A stretch of 64,000 bases of DNA. It comes from Haemophilus parainfluenzae. Its GTDB lineage: Bacteria > Pseudomonadota > Gammaproteobacteria > Enterobacterales > Pasteurellaceae. This document shows, piece after piece, positions 1 to 8,123 of this stretch. The position numbers and the translations under genes are program-made. The DNA lies in the NCBI RefSeq assembly GCF_003253005.1, contig NZ_QEPZ01000002.1, positions 62,001 through 126,000 on the forward strand, given 5' to 3'. Positions within the stretch are counted from its first letter, which is position 1, and each line of letters opens with the position of its first letter. The notes under the pieces were generated by a model. That model was not told the DNA's origin, searched no databases, and saw nothing but the letters and a program-made list of their open reading frames with translations.

Positions 1-1
1 T

Positions 2-1111
2 AAACAACGTAAAGTCACCGTTGTTGAAGGTTTAGCGGCGTTTACCGATCCACATACATTAGTAGCACGTGATCGTGATGGTAAACCAACCACTATTAAA
101 TTTGATAATGCAATTATCGCAGCAGGTTCTCGCCCAATTCAATTACCATTCATTCCACATGAAGATCCACGCGTTTGGGATTCAACGGATGCACTTAAAT
201 TAAAAGAAGTACCGAAAAAACTTTTAATCATGGGCGGTGGTATCATCGGTTTAGAGATGGGTACCGTATATGATGCATTAGGTTCTGAAGTTGAAGTGGT
301 TGAAATGTTTGACCAAGTAATTCCAGCGGCAGATAAAGATGTGGTGGGTATTTATACCAAACAAGTTGAGAAAAAATTCAAGTTAATGCTTGAAACTAAA
401 GTGACTGCAGTTGAAGCAAAAGATGATGGTATCTATGTTTCAATGGAAGGTAAGGCATGCAACGACACTAAACGTTATGATGCAGTATTAGTTGCAATCG
501 GTCGTACACCAAACGGTAAATTGATTGATGCAGGTAAAGCAGGTGTTGAAGTGGATGAGCGTGGTTTCATTCATGTTGATAAACAAATGCGTACCAATGT
601 GCCTCATATCTTCGCAATCGGTGATATCGTTGGTCAACCAATGTTAGCTCACAAAGGTGTTCACGAAGGTCACGTTGCGGCAGAAGTGATTGCAGGACAA
701 AAACATTACTTCGATCCAAAAGTCATTCCTTCTATTGCGTACACTGAACCAGAGGTAGCTTGGGTAGGTAAAACTGAGAAAGAATGTAAACAAGAAGGTT
801 TAAACTACGAAGTCGCTAAATTCCCATGGGCTGCTTCAGGTCGTGCGATTGCTTCAGAATGTGCTGAAGGTATGACTAAATTGATCTTCGATAAAGATAC
901 TCACCGTATACTTGGTGGTGCTATCGTAGGCGCTAACGGTGGTGAATTATTAGGTGAAATTGGTCTGGCCATTGAAATGGGTTGTGATGCGGAAGATATT
1001 GCATTGACTATCCATGCTCACCCAACACTTCATGAATCTGTTGGTCTTGCGGCTGAAGTATTTGAAGGTTCAATTACCGATCTTCCAAATGCAAAAGCGA
1101 AGAAAAAATAA
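2..1111 (+). CDS. lpdA: Dihydrolipoamide dehydrogenase (E3), 5' end missing
   Basis: Flavoprotein E3 subunit of the pyruvate and 2-oxoglutarate dehydrogenase complexes; it reoxidises the lipoyl group and reduces NAD. The frame is open from base 2, so the FAD-binding start and redox disulfide lie outside the window; 369 codons remain of a usual ~475. Visible parts are the NAD-binding glycine motif MGGGIIGLEMG at 230, the second FAD motif FAIGDIVGQPMLAHKG, and the C-terminal dimer domain with the catalytic AHPTLHE His-Glu pair. The end, NAKAKKK, is lysine-rich. A hairpin terminator follows directly, so this is probably the last gene of an aceEF-lpdA operon (inference). Confidence 0.96.
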   Translation, partial: KQRKVTVVEGLAAFTDPHTLVARDRDGKPTTIKFDNAIIAAGSRPIQLPFIPHEDPRVWDSTDALKLKEVPKKLLIMGGGIIGLEMGTVYDALGSEVEVVEMFDQVIPAADKDVVGIYTKQVEKKFKLMLETKVTAVEAKDDGIYVSMEGKACNDTKRYDAVLVAIGRTPNGKLIDAGKAGVEVDERGFIHVDKQMRTNVPHIFAIGDIVGQPMLAHKGVHEGHVAAEVIAGQKHYFDPKVIPSIAYTEPEVAWVGKTEKECKQEGLNYEVAKFPWAASGRAIASECAEGMTKLIFDKDTHRILGGAIVGANGGELLGEIGLAIEMGCDAEDIALTIHAHPTLHESVGLAAEVFEGSITDLPNAKAKKK

Positions 1112-1128
1112 TCAATTTTAATCTTTTT

Positions 1129-1160
1129 AAGGGTTGCTTATTTAGTAGCCCTTATTTTTT
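1129..1160 (+). terminator. Terminator of lpdA
   Basis: A 10-bp stem (AAGGGTTGCT with AGTAGCCCTT, two G-U pairs) is followed by TATTTTTTT, 17 bases after the lpdA stop. Confidence 0.8.
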
Positions 1161-1272
1161 TGAGATCTTGCTCACAAAATTGCATAAAAATTCAATAAGA
1201 AGTGGCGCAGATAATAGCTTTCTGATAGAATTCGACCAATTTTGTTTTATATTATTTTATTATTTAAAGGCT

Positions 1273-1824
1273 ATGTTAAAGAAGATTTTGATTATTGTAG
1301 GTTTGGCCGTGTTGACAACGGCCTGCTCTAATAGCCCTAGGCAGGCTCAAAACGGTGTTATTGCTGAAAGTGATGATGCCGAGTTAGCAGGGTTGATTGC
1401 TGGTTTAGATGGAAAGAAAAGTGAAATTCATTCTAAATTAAGAACAAACCGTCCTAAATCCGGTTTAATTGGTGATAAAGCACTTTCTCAAGTTTATAAC
1501 GAATGGGTAGGAACACGTTATAGAATGGGAGGAACTACAAAACGTGGTATTGATTGCTCTGCATTTATGCAAACAGCTTTCCTTGATGCTTACGGTATGG
1601 AACTGCCACGTTCAACTTCAGAACAGCGTTATTTAGGTCGTCAAATCCAAAAGCATGAATTGCGTAAAGGTGATTTAGTGTTTTTCCGCGGAAATAATCA
1701 CGTAGGTGTTTATATCGGAAATAATCAATTTATGCATGCAAGTACAAGCCAAGGCGTAACAATTAGTTCATTGGATGAAGATTACTGGTCAAGAACTTAT
1801 ACACAATCTCGTCGTGTGATGTAA
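1273..1824 (+). CDS. NlpC/P60 family lipoprotein, putative murein endopeptidase
   Basis: A 183-residue predicted lipoprotein. The signal peptide MLKKILIIVGLAVLTTACS ends in a lipobox (LTTAC), which decides the start at 1273 over an upstream in-frame codon at 1168. The NlpC/P60 cysteine-peptidase domain covers about residues 70-183: the catalytic Cys lies in GIDCSAFMQ, followed by PRSTSEQ, the His in NHVGVYIG and a further His in FMHAST. Relatives such as Spr/MepS and NlpC cleave peptide cross-links in the cell wall from the outer membrane. The substrate here is not known. The gene is monocistronic between two terminators. Confidence 0.9.
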   Translation: MLKKILIIVGLAVLTTACSNSPRQAQNGVIAESDDAELAGLIAGLDGKKSEIHSKLRTNRPKSGLIGDKALSQVYNEWVGTRYRMGGTTKRGIDCSAFMQTAFLDAYGMELPRSTSEQRYLGRQIQKHELRKGDLVFFRGNNHVGVYIGNNQFMHASTSQGVTISSLDEDYWSRTYTQSRRVM

Positions 1825-1842
1825 TGACAATTTTGTTTCAAC

Positions 1843-1876
1843 AAAAAAGTGCGGTTAATTTTAACCGCACTTTTTC
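1843..1876 (+). terminator. Uptake-signal dyad terminator
   Basis: Inverted AAGTGCGGT copies at 1847-1855 and 1864-1872 extend to a nearly uninterrupted stem of about 15 bp with T-runs on both strands. It serves the converging NlpC-family gene and the UmuD-like gene. Confidence 0.85.
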
Positions 1877-1902
1877 TTTATTTAGATTATTTGATGATTG
1901 GC

Positions 1903-2352
1903 TTAAGCCGCAAATTTCATTAAATCTCTTCTTGGTTTCATTTGGTGGATGGTATTTGTTACTGTTCCAACCAATGGTAGGCTTGTCCATTGTGTTGTTT
2001 TAATATTCTCCACTTTGGAATCTAATGCCATGAATACAAATTCATTACCGCTTACACCAGCAAATTCATAAATATGGAATTCATCTTGTTTTTCTAATAC
2101 CACAAGATCACCGATGAAAAGGGTGTCATTTTTTTCAACCACTAACATATCGCCCATTTCAATTCCCCAAGCAAGCATATTCGGATTGGTAACACGAATG
2201 AAGCAAGTTTGTTGTGGACGTTTGATGCAATAAAGGTTGAGATCTAATTTTTTATTAAATGTCGATTTACTTTCAACATCATTGAAAAATGGCATAGGAT
2301 GATAAGAAAACGTCATATCATTTTGTGCAACTGTATTTGCGTAGTTCATCAT
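1903..2352 (-). CDS. UmuD/S24-like protein without the Ser-Lys catalytic dyad
   Basis: 149 residues that align by eye along the whole S24 fold of E. coli UmuD: KLDLN matches RIDLN, FIRVTNPNML matches FVKASGDSMI, MGDMLVVE matches DGDLLIVD, GDLVVLEKQDEFHIYEF matches GDIVIAAVDGEFTVKKL, and VGTVTNTIHQMKPR matches the UmuD end. UmuD's nucleophile Ser60 is Asn58 here, Lys97 is Tyr95, and the Cys-Gly cleavage site is absent. It therefore should not self-cleave. The frame is intact and the RBS (aaagga) is good. No umuC or DinB-type polymerase gene adjoins it. A LexA box lies in its promoter, so it is probably DNA-damage induced; the role (partner, decoy or regulator) is unknown. Confidence 0.72.
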   Translation of the reverse strand: MMNYANTVAQNDMTFSYHPMPFFNDVESKSTFNKKLDLNLYCIKRPQQTCFIRVTNPNMLAWGIEMGDMLVVEKNDTLFIGDLVVLEKQDEFHIYEFAGVSGNEFVFMALDSKVENIKTTQWTSLPLVGTVTNTIHQMKPRRDLMKFAA

Positions 2353-2406
2353 CTTGTGTTCCTTTTAGTTAATGTGTTTTTAATCATTGGTTGTTTATAC
2401 AGGTAT

Positions 2407-2436
2407 AATATACTGGTATTAGATACAGTATGTCAA
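2407..2436 (-). promoter_or_regulatory. SOS promoter with LexA box
   Basis: On the minus strand TTGACA (2436-2431) and TATATT (2412-2407) are 18 bp apart. The spacer region is occupied by a LexA-type operator, TACTG-N10-CAGTA at 2411-2430 (core CTG-N10-CAG). Bound LexA would block RNA polymerase directly. It lies about 60 bp upstream of the UmuD-like start. Confidence 0.85.
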
Positions 2437-2625
2437 TAGGACATAGAAAAAATTTTTTTATAGGCGAAAATTTTAGAAAAAATTCATTCCTATCTTAAAA
2501 AGTTCAATTTTTTAGCAAAATAATAAAGAAAAAATTTTCTTTTAAATAAAATTTGAGCTATCTTTATCGTGTTTCGGTGGATCGTAACGATCTGAAGTTC
2601 AACTTAATCTTCATTTAAAACTATT

Positions 2626-3867
2626 ATGAATACATCACGTTTATTTCATTTTTTGTTCCAAGGTAATTTGGTAAAACGAATTGCTATTGGTTTGGTACTC
2701 GGGATCCTTGTTGCATTGGTGAATGAGAGTGTAAAAAATTCATCAGGCATTGATCTTGCATCTAGCTTTGGTGTGCTGGGTCAAATTTTTGTTAAAGCAT
2801 TGCGTGCAGTTGCACCAATTTTGATTTTCTTCCTTGTTATGGCAGCACTGGCTAATAAGAAAGTCGGTTCTAAAAGCAACATGAAAGAAATTGTCGTGCT
2901 TTATCTTTTGGGTACTTTCTTGGCCGCTGTGGCTGCAGTGATTGCAAGTATGGCATTCCCATCAGATGTGGCTCTTGCAGTAAAAGAGGATGCGAGTTCA
3001 GCACCTCAATCTGTTGGCCAAGTAATGCTTACTTTAGTATTGAATGTGGTAGATAACCCATTAAATGCAATTTTCAAAGCAAACTTTATCGGTGTATTAG
3101 CATGGTCTATCGGTTTAGGTTTAGCGCTTCGTTATGCTTCAGATTCAACTAAACAAGTTGTAGCTGATTTTGCTGAGGGCATTTCTAAAATTGTTCATGT
3201 CATTATTTCTTTTGCACCGTTTGGTGTATTTGGTTTAGTGGCTGAAACTTTATCTGATAGAGGATTAGCGGCGTTAGGTGGATATGTTCAATTATTATTT
3301 GTGTTAATCGGCACAATGTTATTTACTGCATTTGTACTTAACCCAATCCTTGTTTATTGGAAAATCCGTCGTAACCCATATCCATTAGTGTGGACTTGTG
3401 TACGTGAAAGTGGTGTAACTGCATTCTTTACGCGTAGTTCTGCGGCAAACATCCCGGTAAACATTGAATTAGCAAAACGCTTAAATCTTGATGAAGAAAC
3501 CTATTCTGTGGCAATTCCATTAGGTGCGAATATCAATATGGCGGGTGCAGCGATTACCATTACTGTATTAACGTTAGCAGCTGTTCATACATTAGGTATC
3601 GAAGTCTCTTTCATTAGTGCGGTGTTATTAAGTATTGTTGCTGCGCTTTGTGCGTGTGGAGCGTCTGGTGTGGCAGGTGGTTCATTATTGTTAATCCCAT
3701 TAGCTTGTAGCTTATTCGGTATTAATGATGACATCGCGGCACAAATGATAGGTGTAGGTTTTGTGATTGGTATCTTACAAGACTCAACAGAAACTGCATT
3801 AAACTCTTCAACTGACGTATTATTTACTGCGGCAGTATGTATGGAAGAAGAGCGTAAAAACGGTTAA
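2626..3867 (+). CDS. sstT: Sodium-coupled serine/threonine transporter SstT
   Basis: A 413-residue inner-membrane protein of the dicarboxylate/amino acid:cation symporter family, importing serine and threonine with sodium. The length and sequence match SstT: N-terminal [18 protein letters not shown], the re-entrant serine-rich loop [20 protein letters not shown], the family motif [16 protein letters not shown], and the C-terminal [20 protein letters not shown]. About eight membrane helices are apparent. The gene is single, divergent from the UmuD-like gene across 273 bp of AT-rich DNA. A short palindrome (GATCGTaACGATC, 2580-2592) lies in its probable leader; its meaning is unknown. Confidence 0.95.
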   Translation: MNTSRLFHFLFQGNLVKRIAIGLVLGILVALVNESVKNSSGIDLASSFGVLGQIFVKALRAVAPILIFFLVMAALANKKVGSKSNMKEIVVLYLLGTFLAAVAAVIASMAFPSDVALAVKEDASSAPQSVGQVMLTLVLNVVDNPLNAIFKANFIGVLAWSIGLGLALRYASDSTKQVVADFAEGISKIVHVIISFAPFGVFGLVAETLSDRGLAALGGYVQLLFVLIGTMLFTAFVLNPILVYWKIRRNPYPLVWTCVRESGVTAFFTRSSAANIPVNIELAKRLNLDEETYSVAIPLGANINMAGAAITITVLTLAAVHTLGIEVSFISAVLLSIVAALCACGASGVAGGSLLLIPLACSLFGINDDIAAQMIGVGFVIGILQDSTETALNSSTDVLFTAAVCMEEERKNG

Positions 3868-3882
3868 TTCAATTCATCTTAC

Positions 3883-3912
3883 AAGGCGGGCAAATTGCTC
3901 GCCTTTTGTTTT
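3883..3912 (+). terminator. Terminator of sstT
   Basis: AAGGCGGGCAA and TTGCTCGCCTT (3883-3905) form a stem, then TTGTTTTT; it lies between sstT and modF. Confidence 0.8.
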
Positions 3913-3925
3913 TAAGGGAAAGAGA

Positions 3926-5374
3926 ATGACACTTTTAATTCAGCAAGCAAAATTTAAGCTTCATCAAAAACAAACCTTAAACTTACCGCACTTTGCGATT
4001 GAGCCACAGCAATATTGGGTTTTGGTAGGCAGTAATGGCAGTGGAAAATCAGCGTTTGCTTTAGCTTTGCAAAATGAATTGTCTTTACAGGAAGGGGAGT
4101 ATCGTAATACTTTCAAATGTGTTCAATCTTTCTCTTTTGAAAAACAGCGAGAAATTCTTGAAGCGACATTAAAGAATTTAAACAATGATGATACAGATCC
4201 CGATTTTTTTGGTCAAACAGCAAGAGAAACCATTTTAAATGGTAGTACGGCGCTTACTTTTTGTGAACAAATTGCAGAGAAATTAGGGATTACTTATCTC
4301 TTAGAGCGTTTCTTTATCAAACTTTCTACTGGGGAAACGCGTAAAGTGTTATTGGCACAAGCGTTATTACAAAAGCCTGATTTGTTGATTTTAGATGAGC
4401 CTTTTGAAGGGCTAGATCAAAAATCTGTGCAAGATTGGATGACGATGTTAAACGAACTGAAAAAAGAATGTGCAATTGTTCTAATTGTTAATCGTTTGGC
4501 CGATATTCCTGCTGAAGCGACTCATTTAGCCATGTTGGACAATTTAGAGTTAGTATTAGAAGGTGAACGCCAATTCATTGAGCAACAAAGTATTTATCAA
4601 CAATTAGTTTATGCGGAGCAGTCTGTTTATGTAGCTTTGCCTGAGCCAGCCTCACCATTACTAAAATTGCCTGAAAACCAACCGCACTTTGAGCTTAAAA
4701 ATGTCACGGTCCAGTATGGCGATAAAGTCATTTTGGATCATTTAAACTGGGTTGTTCAGCCAAATCAAAATTGGTGGATTAAAGGACCTAATGGCGCAGG
4801 AAAGTCTACGTTACTTTCGTTAATTACAGGTGATCATCCTCAAGCATTTGTGAATCATGTAGTGATCTTTGGTAAACAACGTGGATCAGGCGAAACCATT
4901 TGGGATATTAAACAAACAATTGGCTACGTAAGCAGCCAACTGCATTTAGATTATCGTGTGAATTGTTCCGTGCTAGATGTCATTATTTCAGGCTTTTTTG
5001 ACAGTATAGGGATTTATCAACAAGTGCCAGAGGCAATTCGTTTAAAAGCCATGCAGTGGTTAGCTCGTTTAAATCTGACTCATTTAGCCAAAAAGCCATT
5101 TCGTTCACTTTCTTGGGGACAGCAACGTTTATTGCTCATTACTCGTGCGATGGTGAAATATCCACCTATTTTGATTTTAGATGAACCTTTTCAAGGGCTT
5201 GATGGATTAAATCGCAAGCTCGTAAAATATTTTATTGAGCAACTGGTCAATAATAGTAAAACCCAACTTTTATTTGTCTCTCATCAGGATTTAGATGCCC
5301 TGAATTGCATTACGCATCTTTTTGAATTTATAAGAGAAAACGATAAATATATTTATATACAAAGTGCGGTCTAA
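3926..5374 (+). CDS. modF: ModF-like twin ABC ATPase
   Basis: A 482-residue soluble protein with two ABC ATPase domains and no membrane segment, matching E. coli ModF (490 aa) in size and layout. Domain 1 (about 1-225) has Walker A GSNGSGKS, signature LSTGE and Walker B LLILDEPFEGLD; domain 2 (about 255-475) has GPNGAGKST, LSWGQ and ILILDEPFQGLD. ModF usually lies beside molybdate-transport genes, but none are here, and its biochemical role is not established. Three exact uptake signals lie in the gene, the last (5362-5370) over the final codons. It could equally be a generic duplicated ABC ATPase. Confidence 0.82.
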   Translation: MTLLIQQAKFKLHQKQTLNLPHFAIEPQQYWVLVGSNGSGKSAFALALQNELSLQEGEYRNTFKCVQSFSFEKQREILEATLKNLNNDDTDPDFFGQTARETILNGSTALTFCEQIAEKLGITYLLERFFIKLSTGETRKVLLAQALLQKPDLLILDEPFEGLDQKSVQDWMTMLNELKKECAIVLIVNRLADIPAEATHLAMLDNLELVLEGERQFIEQQSIYQQLVYAEQSVYVALPEPASPLLKLPENQPHFELKNVTVQYGDKVILDHLNWVVQPNQNWWIKGPNGAGKSTLLSLITGDHPQAFVNHVVIFGKQRGSGETIWDIKQTIGYVSSQLHLDYRVNCSVLDVIISGFFDSIGIYQQVPEAIRLKAMQWLARLNLTHLAKKPFRSLSWGQQRLLLITRAMVKYPPILILDEPFQGLDGLNRKLVKYFIEQLVNNSKTQLLFVSHQDLDALNCITHLFEFIRENDKYIYIQSAV

Positions 5375-5419
5375 TTTGATAGACTTTTCTTATATTTCCT
5401 CATCATTAAGGAGTAATCT

Positions 5420-6334
5420 ATGGAAGGCTTATCTATTGCTGCAGTCGTTTTTATTGTATTAGCTGTTGTCGTACTATTTTCAGCACTCAAAACCGTACCT
5501 CAAGGCTATAACTGGACGATTGAGCGTTTTGGACGTTATACCCACACCTTAATGCCGGGTTTGAACTTTGTGGTGCCGTTTGTGGATCGTGTTGGTCGTA
5601 AGATCAATATGATGGAACAGGTATTAGATATTCCCTCACAAGAAGTTATTTCTAAGGATAACGCGAACGTATCCATTGATGCGGTGTGTTTCGTACAGGT
5701 GATTGATGCTCGCAGTGCAGCTTATGAAGTAAATCATTTGGAACAAGCAATTATCAATTTAACCATGACCAATATTCGTACCGTATTAGGTTCGATGGAA
5801 TTGGATGAAATGCTTTCCCAGCGTGATTCCATTAATGGTCGTTTGTTGGCGATTGTGGATGAAGCGACTAATCCTTGGGGGATTAAAGTCACCCGTATTG
5901 AAATTCGTGATGTGCGTCCACCACGTGAATTGATTGATTCTATGAATGCGCAAATGAAAGCTGAACGTAATAAACGTGCGGAAGTATTGGAAGCGGAAGG
6001 TATTCGTCAGGCGGAAATTTTACGTGCCGAAGGGGAAAAACAAGCTCGAATTCTGAAAGCGGAGGGGGAGCGTCAAGAAGCCTTCTTACAAGCAGAAGCT
6101 CGTGAGCGTGCGGCAGAAGCGGAAGCGAAAGCAACTCAAATGGTGTCAGAAGCGATTGCTAGCGGTGATACCAAAGCGATCAATTACTTCATCGCACAAA
6201 AATATACAGAAGCCTTAAAACAAATCGGTGGTTCACCGAATAGCAAAGTGGTCATGATACCGCTTGAAGCAGGCAATCTAATCGGCTCGGTAGCGGGTAT
6301 TGCCGAACTGTTAAAAGGTGACAAAAAAGCGTAA
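5420..6334 (+). CDS. qmcA: SPFH/Band 7 membrane-scaffold protein QmcA
   Basis: A 304-residue stomatin/prohibitin-family protein. An N-terminal membrane helix (about residues 5-22) is followed by the SPFH domain ([24 protein letters not shown] onward in pieces, about 25-180) and a long Ala/Glu/Arg-rich coiled coil (about 180-250, with repeated [13 protein letters not shown]-like segments). QmcA relatives form inner-membrane oligomers and interact with FtsH-type proteases in E. coli. The next gene is its usual partner, an NfeD protein, 52 bp downstream, with an uptake-signal hairpin in between. RBS aaggag precedes the ATG. Confidence 0.92.
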   Translation: MEGLSIAAVVFIVLAVVVLFSALKTVPQGYNWTIERFGRYTHTLMPGLNFVVPFVDRVGRKINMMEQVLDIPSQEVISKDNANVSIDAVCFVQVIDARSAAYEVNHLEQAIINLTMTNIRTVLGSMELDEMLSQRDSINGRLLAIVDEATNPWGIKVTRIEIRDVRPPRELIDSMNAQMKAERNKRAEVLEAEGIRQAEILRAEGEKQARILKAEGERQEAFLQAEARERAAEAEAKATQMVSEAIASGDTKAINYFIAQKYTEALKQIGGSPNSKVVMIPLEAGNLIGSVAGIAELLKGDKKA

Positions 6335-6340
6335 TTTCCT

Positions 6341-6371
6341 AAAGTGCGGTTAAAAATGACCGCACTTTTTC
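6341..6371 (+). terminator. Uptake-signal dyad inside the qmcA-nfeD unit
   Basis: AAGTGCGGT at 6342-6350 and its inverse at 6359-6367 form a stem of about 10 bp followed by TTTTTCTC. It may partly terminate transcription after qmcA and so set the qmcA:nfeD ratio. Confidence 0.65.
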
Positions 6372-6386
6372 TCTCAAGGAGTTGAT

Positions 6387-6842
6387 ATGGCAGATTGGTT
6401 GACAACTTGGTCGGTATGGCATTGGTTAGTATTAGGTTTTGTATTATTAATCGCTGAAACCCTCGTACCCGGCGTGTTTTTATTGTGGTGGGGCTTGGCC
6501 GCGATTGTAACGGCAGGCGTAATGGCGTTAATGCCAAGTTGGTCCTTAACCGCTTTAGCCGTTTTTTATGCGATTTTAGCGATTATTCTCTCGCTGCTTT
6601 GGTGGAAATACCAACATAGCAAAGATAATCAGGATCAATCACGTACAACCTTAAATCAAAGGGAGCATACTCTGTTAGGTAAAAAAGGGACGGTATTAGA
6701 AATCGGTTCTAACGGGATTGGTCGTGGTGCCTTTGGCGATACAACATGGCGTATCCAAGGCGAGCATTTAACAGTGAATGATCTTGTGGTGGTAGAACGC
6801 GTTGATGGCATCACACTGTTAGTGAAAAAGGTAACAGAATGA
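6387..6842 (+). CDS. ybbJ: NfeD-family membrane protein
   Basis: 151 residues: two or three hydrophobic helices in the first ~75 residues (WHWLVLGFVLLIAETLVPGV, then two more), then an OB-fold NfeD domain (about 85-150, GKKGTVLEIGSNGIGRGAF and LTVNDLVVVERVDGITLLVKK). It corresponds to E. coli YbbJ, encoded next to QmcA; NfeD proteins are thought to bind SPFH partners, and the gene pairing supports that here. RBS aaggag. Its last four bases overlap the start of the next gene (ATGA), suggesting translational coupling. Confidence 0.88.
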   Translation: MADWLTTWSVWHWLVLGFVLLIAETLVPGVFLLWWGLAAIVTAGVMALMPSWSLTALAVFYAILAIILSLLWWKYQHSKDNQDQSRTTLNQREHTLLGKKGTVLEIGSNGIGRGAFGDTTWRIQGEHLTVNDLVVVERVDGITLLVKKVTE

Positions 6843-7444
6843 ATCATTTAATTATTTTTGCGCATCCCAATAGTCAAAAAAGTTTTGGTCGTGCCATCGT
6901 GGATCGCATTGTAAAAGCAAGCCAACAGCTTGGTGTTGAAACCCATTTGCGCGATCTTTACACAATGGAATTTAATCCGATTATTTCCTTTGAAGAATTA
7001 CAATCGGCCAATAAAGGGATTATTCCGGCAGAAATTCAGCAAGAGCATGAGTTTATTCGCCAAGCAGATTTGATTACGATGGTTTATCCTTTATGGTGGA
7101 TGGGCTTTCCTGCAATGTTGAAAGGCTATTTAGATCGTGTATTAAGCCATGGTTTTGCTTATAAAACAGAAAATAGTGAATCCAAAGGTCTGCTTCAAGA
7201 TAAAGTGATGCAACAATTTATCACTATAGGGAGTAGCGTAGCAAAATATCAAGAATACGGCGTGGATAAATCTCTTAATCATTGTTTGATCAATGGTTTA
7301 TTTAATTATTGCGGTATCGAGAATGTGGATTACACCCTGTTTGGGGATATTCATATTATCGATGATGCTGCTCGCCAAGCGATGCTTGACGAAGCCGCCG
7401 AAAAAACAACAGCAAAATTGACCGCACTCTTAGCTCAATCGTGA
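6839..7444 (+). CDS. NAD(P)H-dependent quinone oxidoreductase, KefF/DT-diaphorase type
   Basis: 201 residues of the flavodoxin-like NAD(P)H dehydrogenase (quinone) family. The start, MNHLIIFAHPNSQKSFGRAI, holds the FMN phosphate-binding strand-loop; the typical active-site segment YPLWWMGFPAMLKGYLDRVLSHGFAY (split: residues about 80-105) and the GSSVAKYQEYG loop follow. Such enzymes reduce quinones by two electrons. KefF, the best-known relative, also activates a K+ efflux channel, but no kef gene is present. It overlaps nfeD by 4 bp and continues into the TorD-type gene, so these four genes appear to be one operon. Confidence 0.86.
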   Translation: MNHLIIFAHPNSQKSFGRAIVDRIVKASQQLGVETHLRDLYTMEFNPIISFEELQSANKGIIPAEIQQEHEFIRQADLITMVYPLWWMGFPAMLKGYLDRVLSHGFAYKTENSESKGLLQDKVMQQFITIGSSVAKYQEYGVDKSLNHCLINGLFNYCGIENVDYTLFGDIHIIDDAARQAMLDEAAEKTTAKLTALLAQS

Positions 7445-7467
7445 GCACAATCATAGGAAAGCAACAG

Positions 7468-8025
7468 ATGTCAGAAACTCAAGTGAATAATTTTTCTTTA
7501 ATAAGCCGTCTATTTGGCAATTTATTTTATCGCAGCCCTACGGATCCAATTTTGAGTGGGGTATTTGATTGGCTGCAGCAACAAGGTTTAAGTCAAGTGT
7601 GGGCACTTTCTACGGATAAAGAAAGCGAAGCAGCCATGGATAATTTACAAATGAAAATTGATTTAACGTTGCTTGATCAAGAATATCAAAAATTGTTTGG
7701 TCCAAACGGTAACGTACCTACAGCCATTTCAAGCTACGATATGGATGTGCAACGTTTTGTGGATTTTCGTTATGCCCGTAATGTGCCGGAAGCCGAGAAT
7801 GTAGATCATTTTGCCTTGTTATTATTGACGGCTTCTTGGTTAGAAGACAACACGGAATCGCTATCTGCTCAACAAGATTTATTCGGTGATTTCTTATTAC
7901 CTTGCGCAGCGAAATTCTTAACCCAAGTGGAAACTTATGCAACGCTCCCTTTCTATCGCTCATTGGCATATTTAACCCGTGAAATTCTAGCGGCAATGGC
8001 TGATGAATTAGAAGAAGGCGAGTAG
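7468..8025 (+). CDS. TorD/DmsD-family redox-enzyme chaperone-like protein
   Basis: 185 residues, mostly helical, acidic at the C-terminus (ADELEEGE). The region LDQEYQKLFGPNGNVPTAISSYDM resembles the EYxxLF-G motif of the TorD/DmsD/NarJ group, cytosolic chaperones that bind twin-arginine signal peptides of molybdoenzymes. ATG 7468, 7 bases after AGGAAA, is preferred to the in-frame GTG at 7441, which has no RBS and overlaps the previous stop. No molybdoenzyme gene lies nearby, so the client is unknown; a YcdY-like role is possible. Confidence 0.68.
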   Translation: MSETQVNNFSLISRLFGNLFYRSPTDPILSGVFDWLQQQGLSQVWALSTDKESEAAMDNLQMKIDLTLLDQEYQKLFGPNGNVPTAISSYDMDVQRFVDFRYARNVPEAENVDHFALLLLTASWLEDNTESLSAQQDLFGDFLLPCAAKFLTQVETYATLPFYRSLAYLTREILAAMADELEEGE

Positions 8026-8073
8026 TTTTCATCAATAGAATAGATCTCTAAAAGAGATTTTTAGATAACAATA

Positions 8074-8110
8074 AAAAGCCCCGCGAATCAAAACGCAGGG
8101 GCTTTTATTT
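8074..8110. terminator. Bidirectional terminator
   Basis: AAAAGCCCC and GGGGCTTTT (8074-8106) with an inner CGCG/CGC pairing lie between the converging TorD-like gene and gyrA; U-rich tails occur on both strands. Confidence 0.85.
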
Positions 8111-8123
8111 AATGGAAGATCAA

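Noticed and set aside
1343-1400. Upstream start for the NlpC/P60 gene at 1168
   Set aside because: The extension would place 35 residues before a clear lipoprotein signal peptide; ATG 1273 is the natural start.
2401-2420. A second LexA box (CAGG...CTGG) beside the first
   Set aside because: Half-sites are in the wrong order (CAG before CTG) with the wrong spacing.
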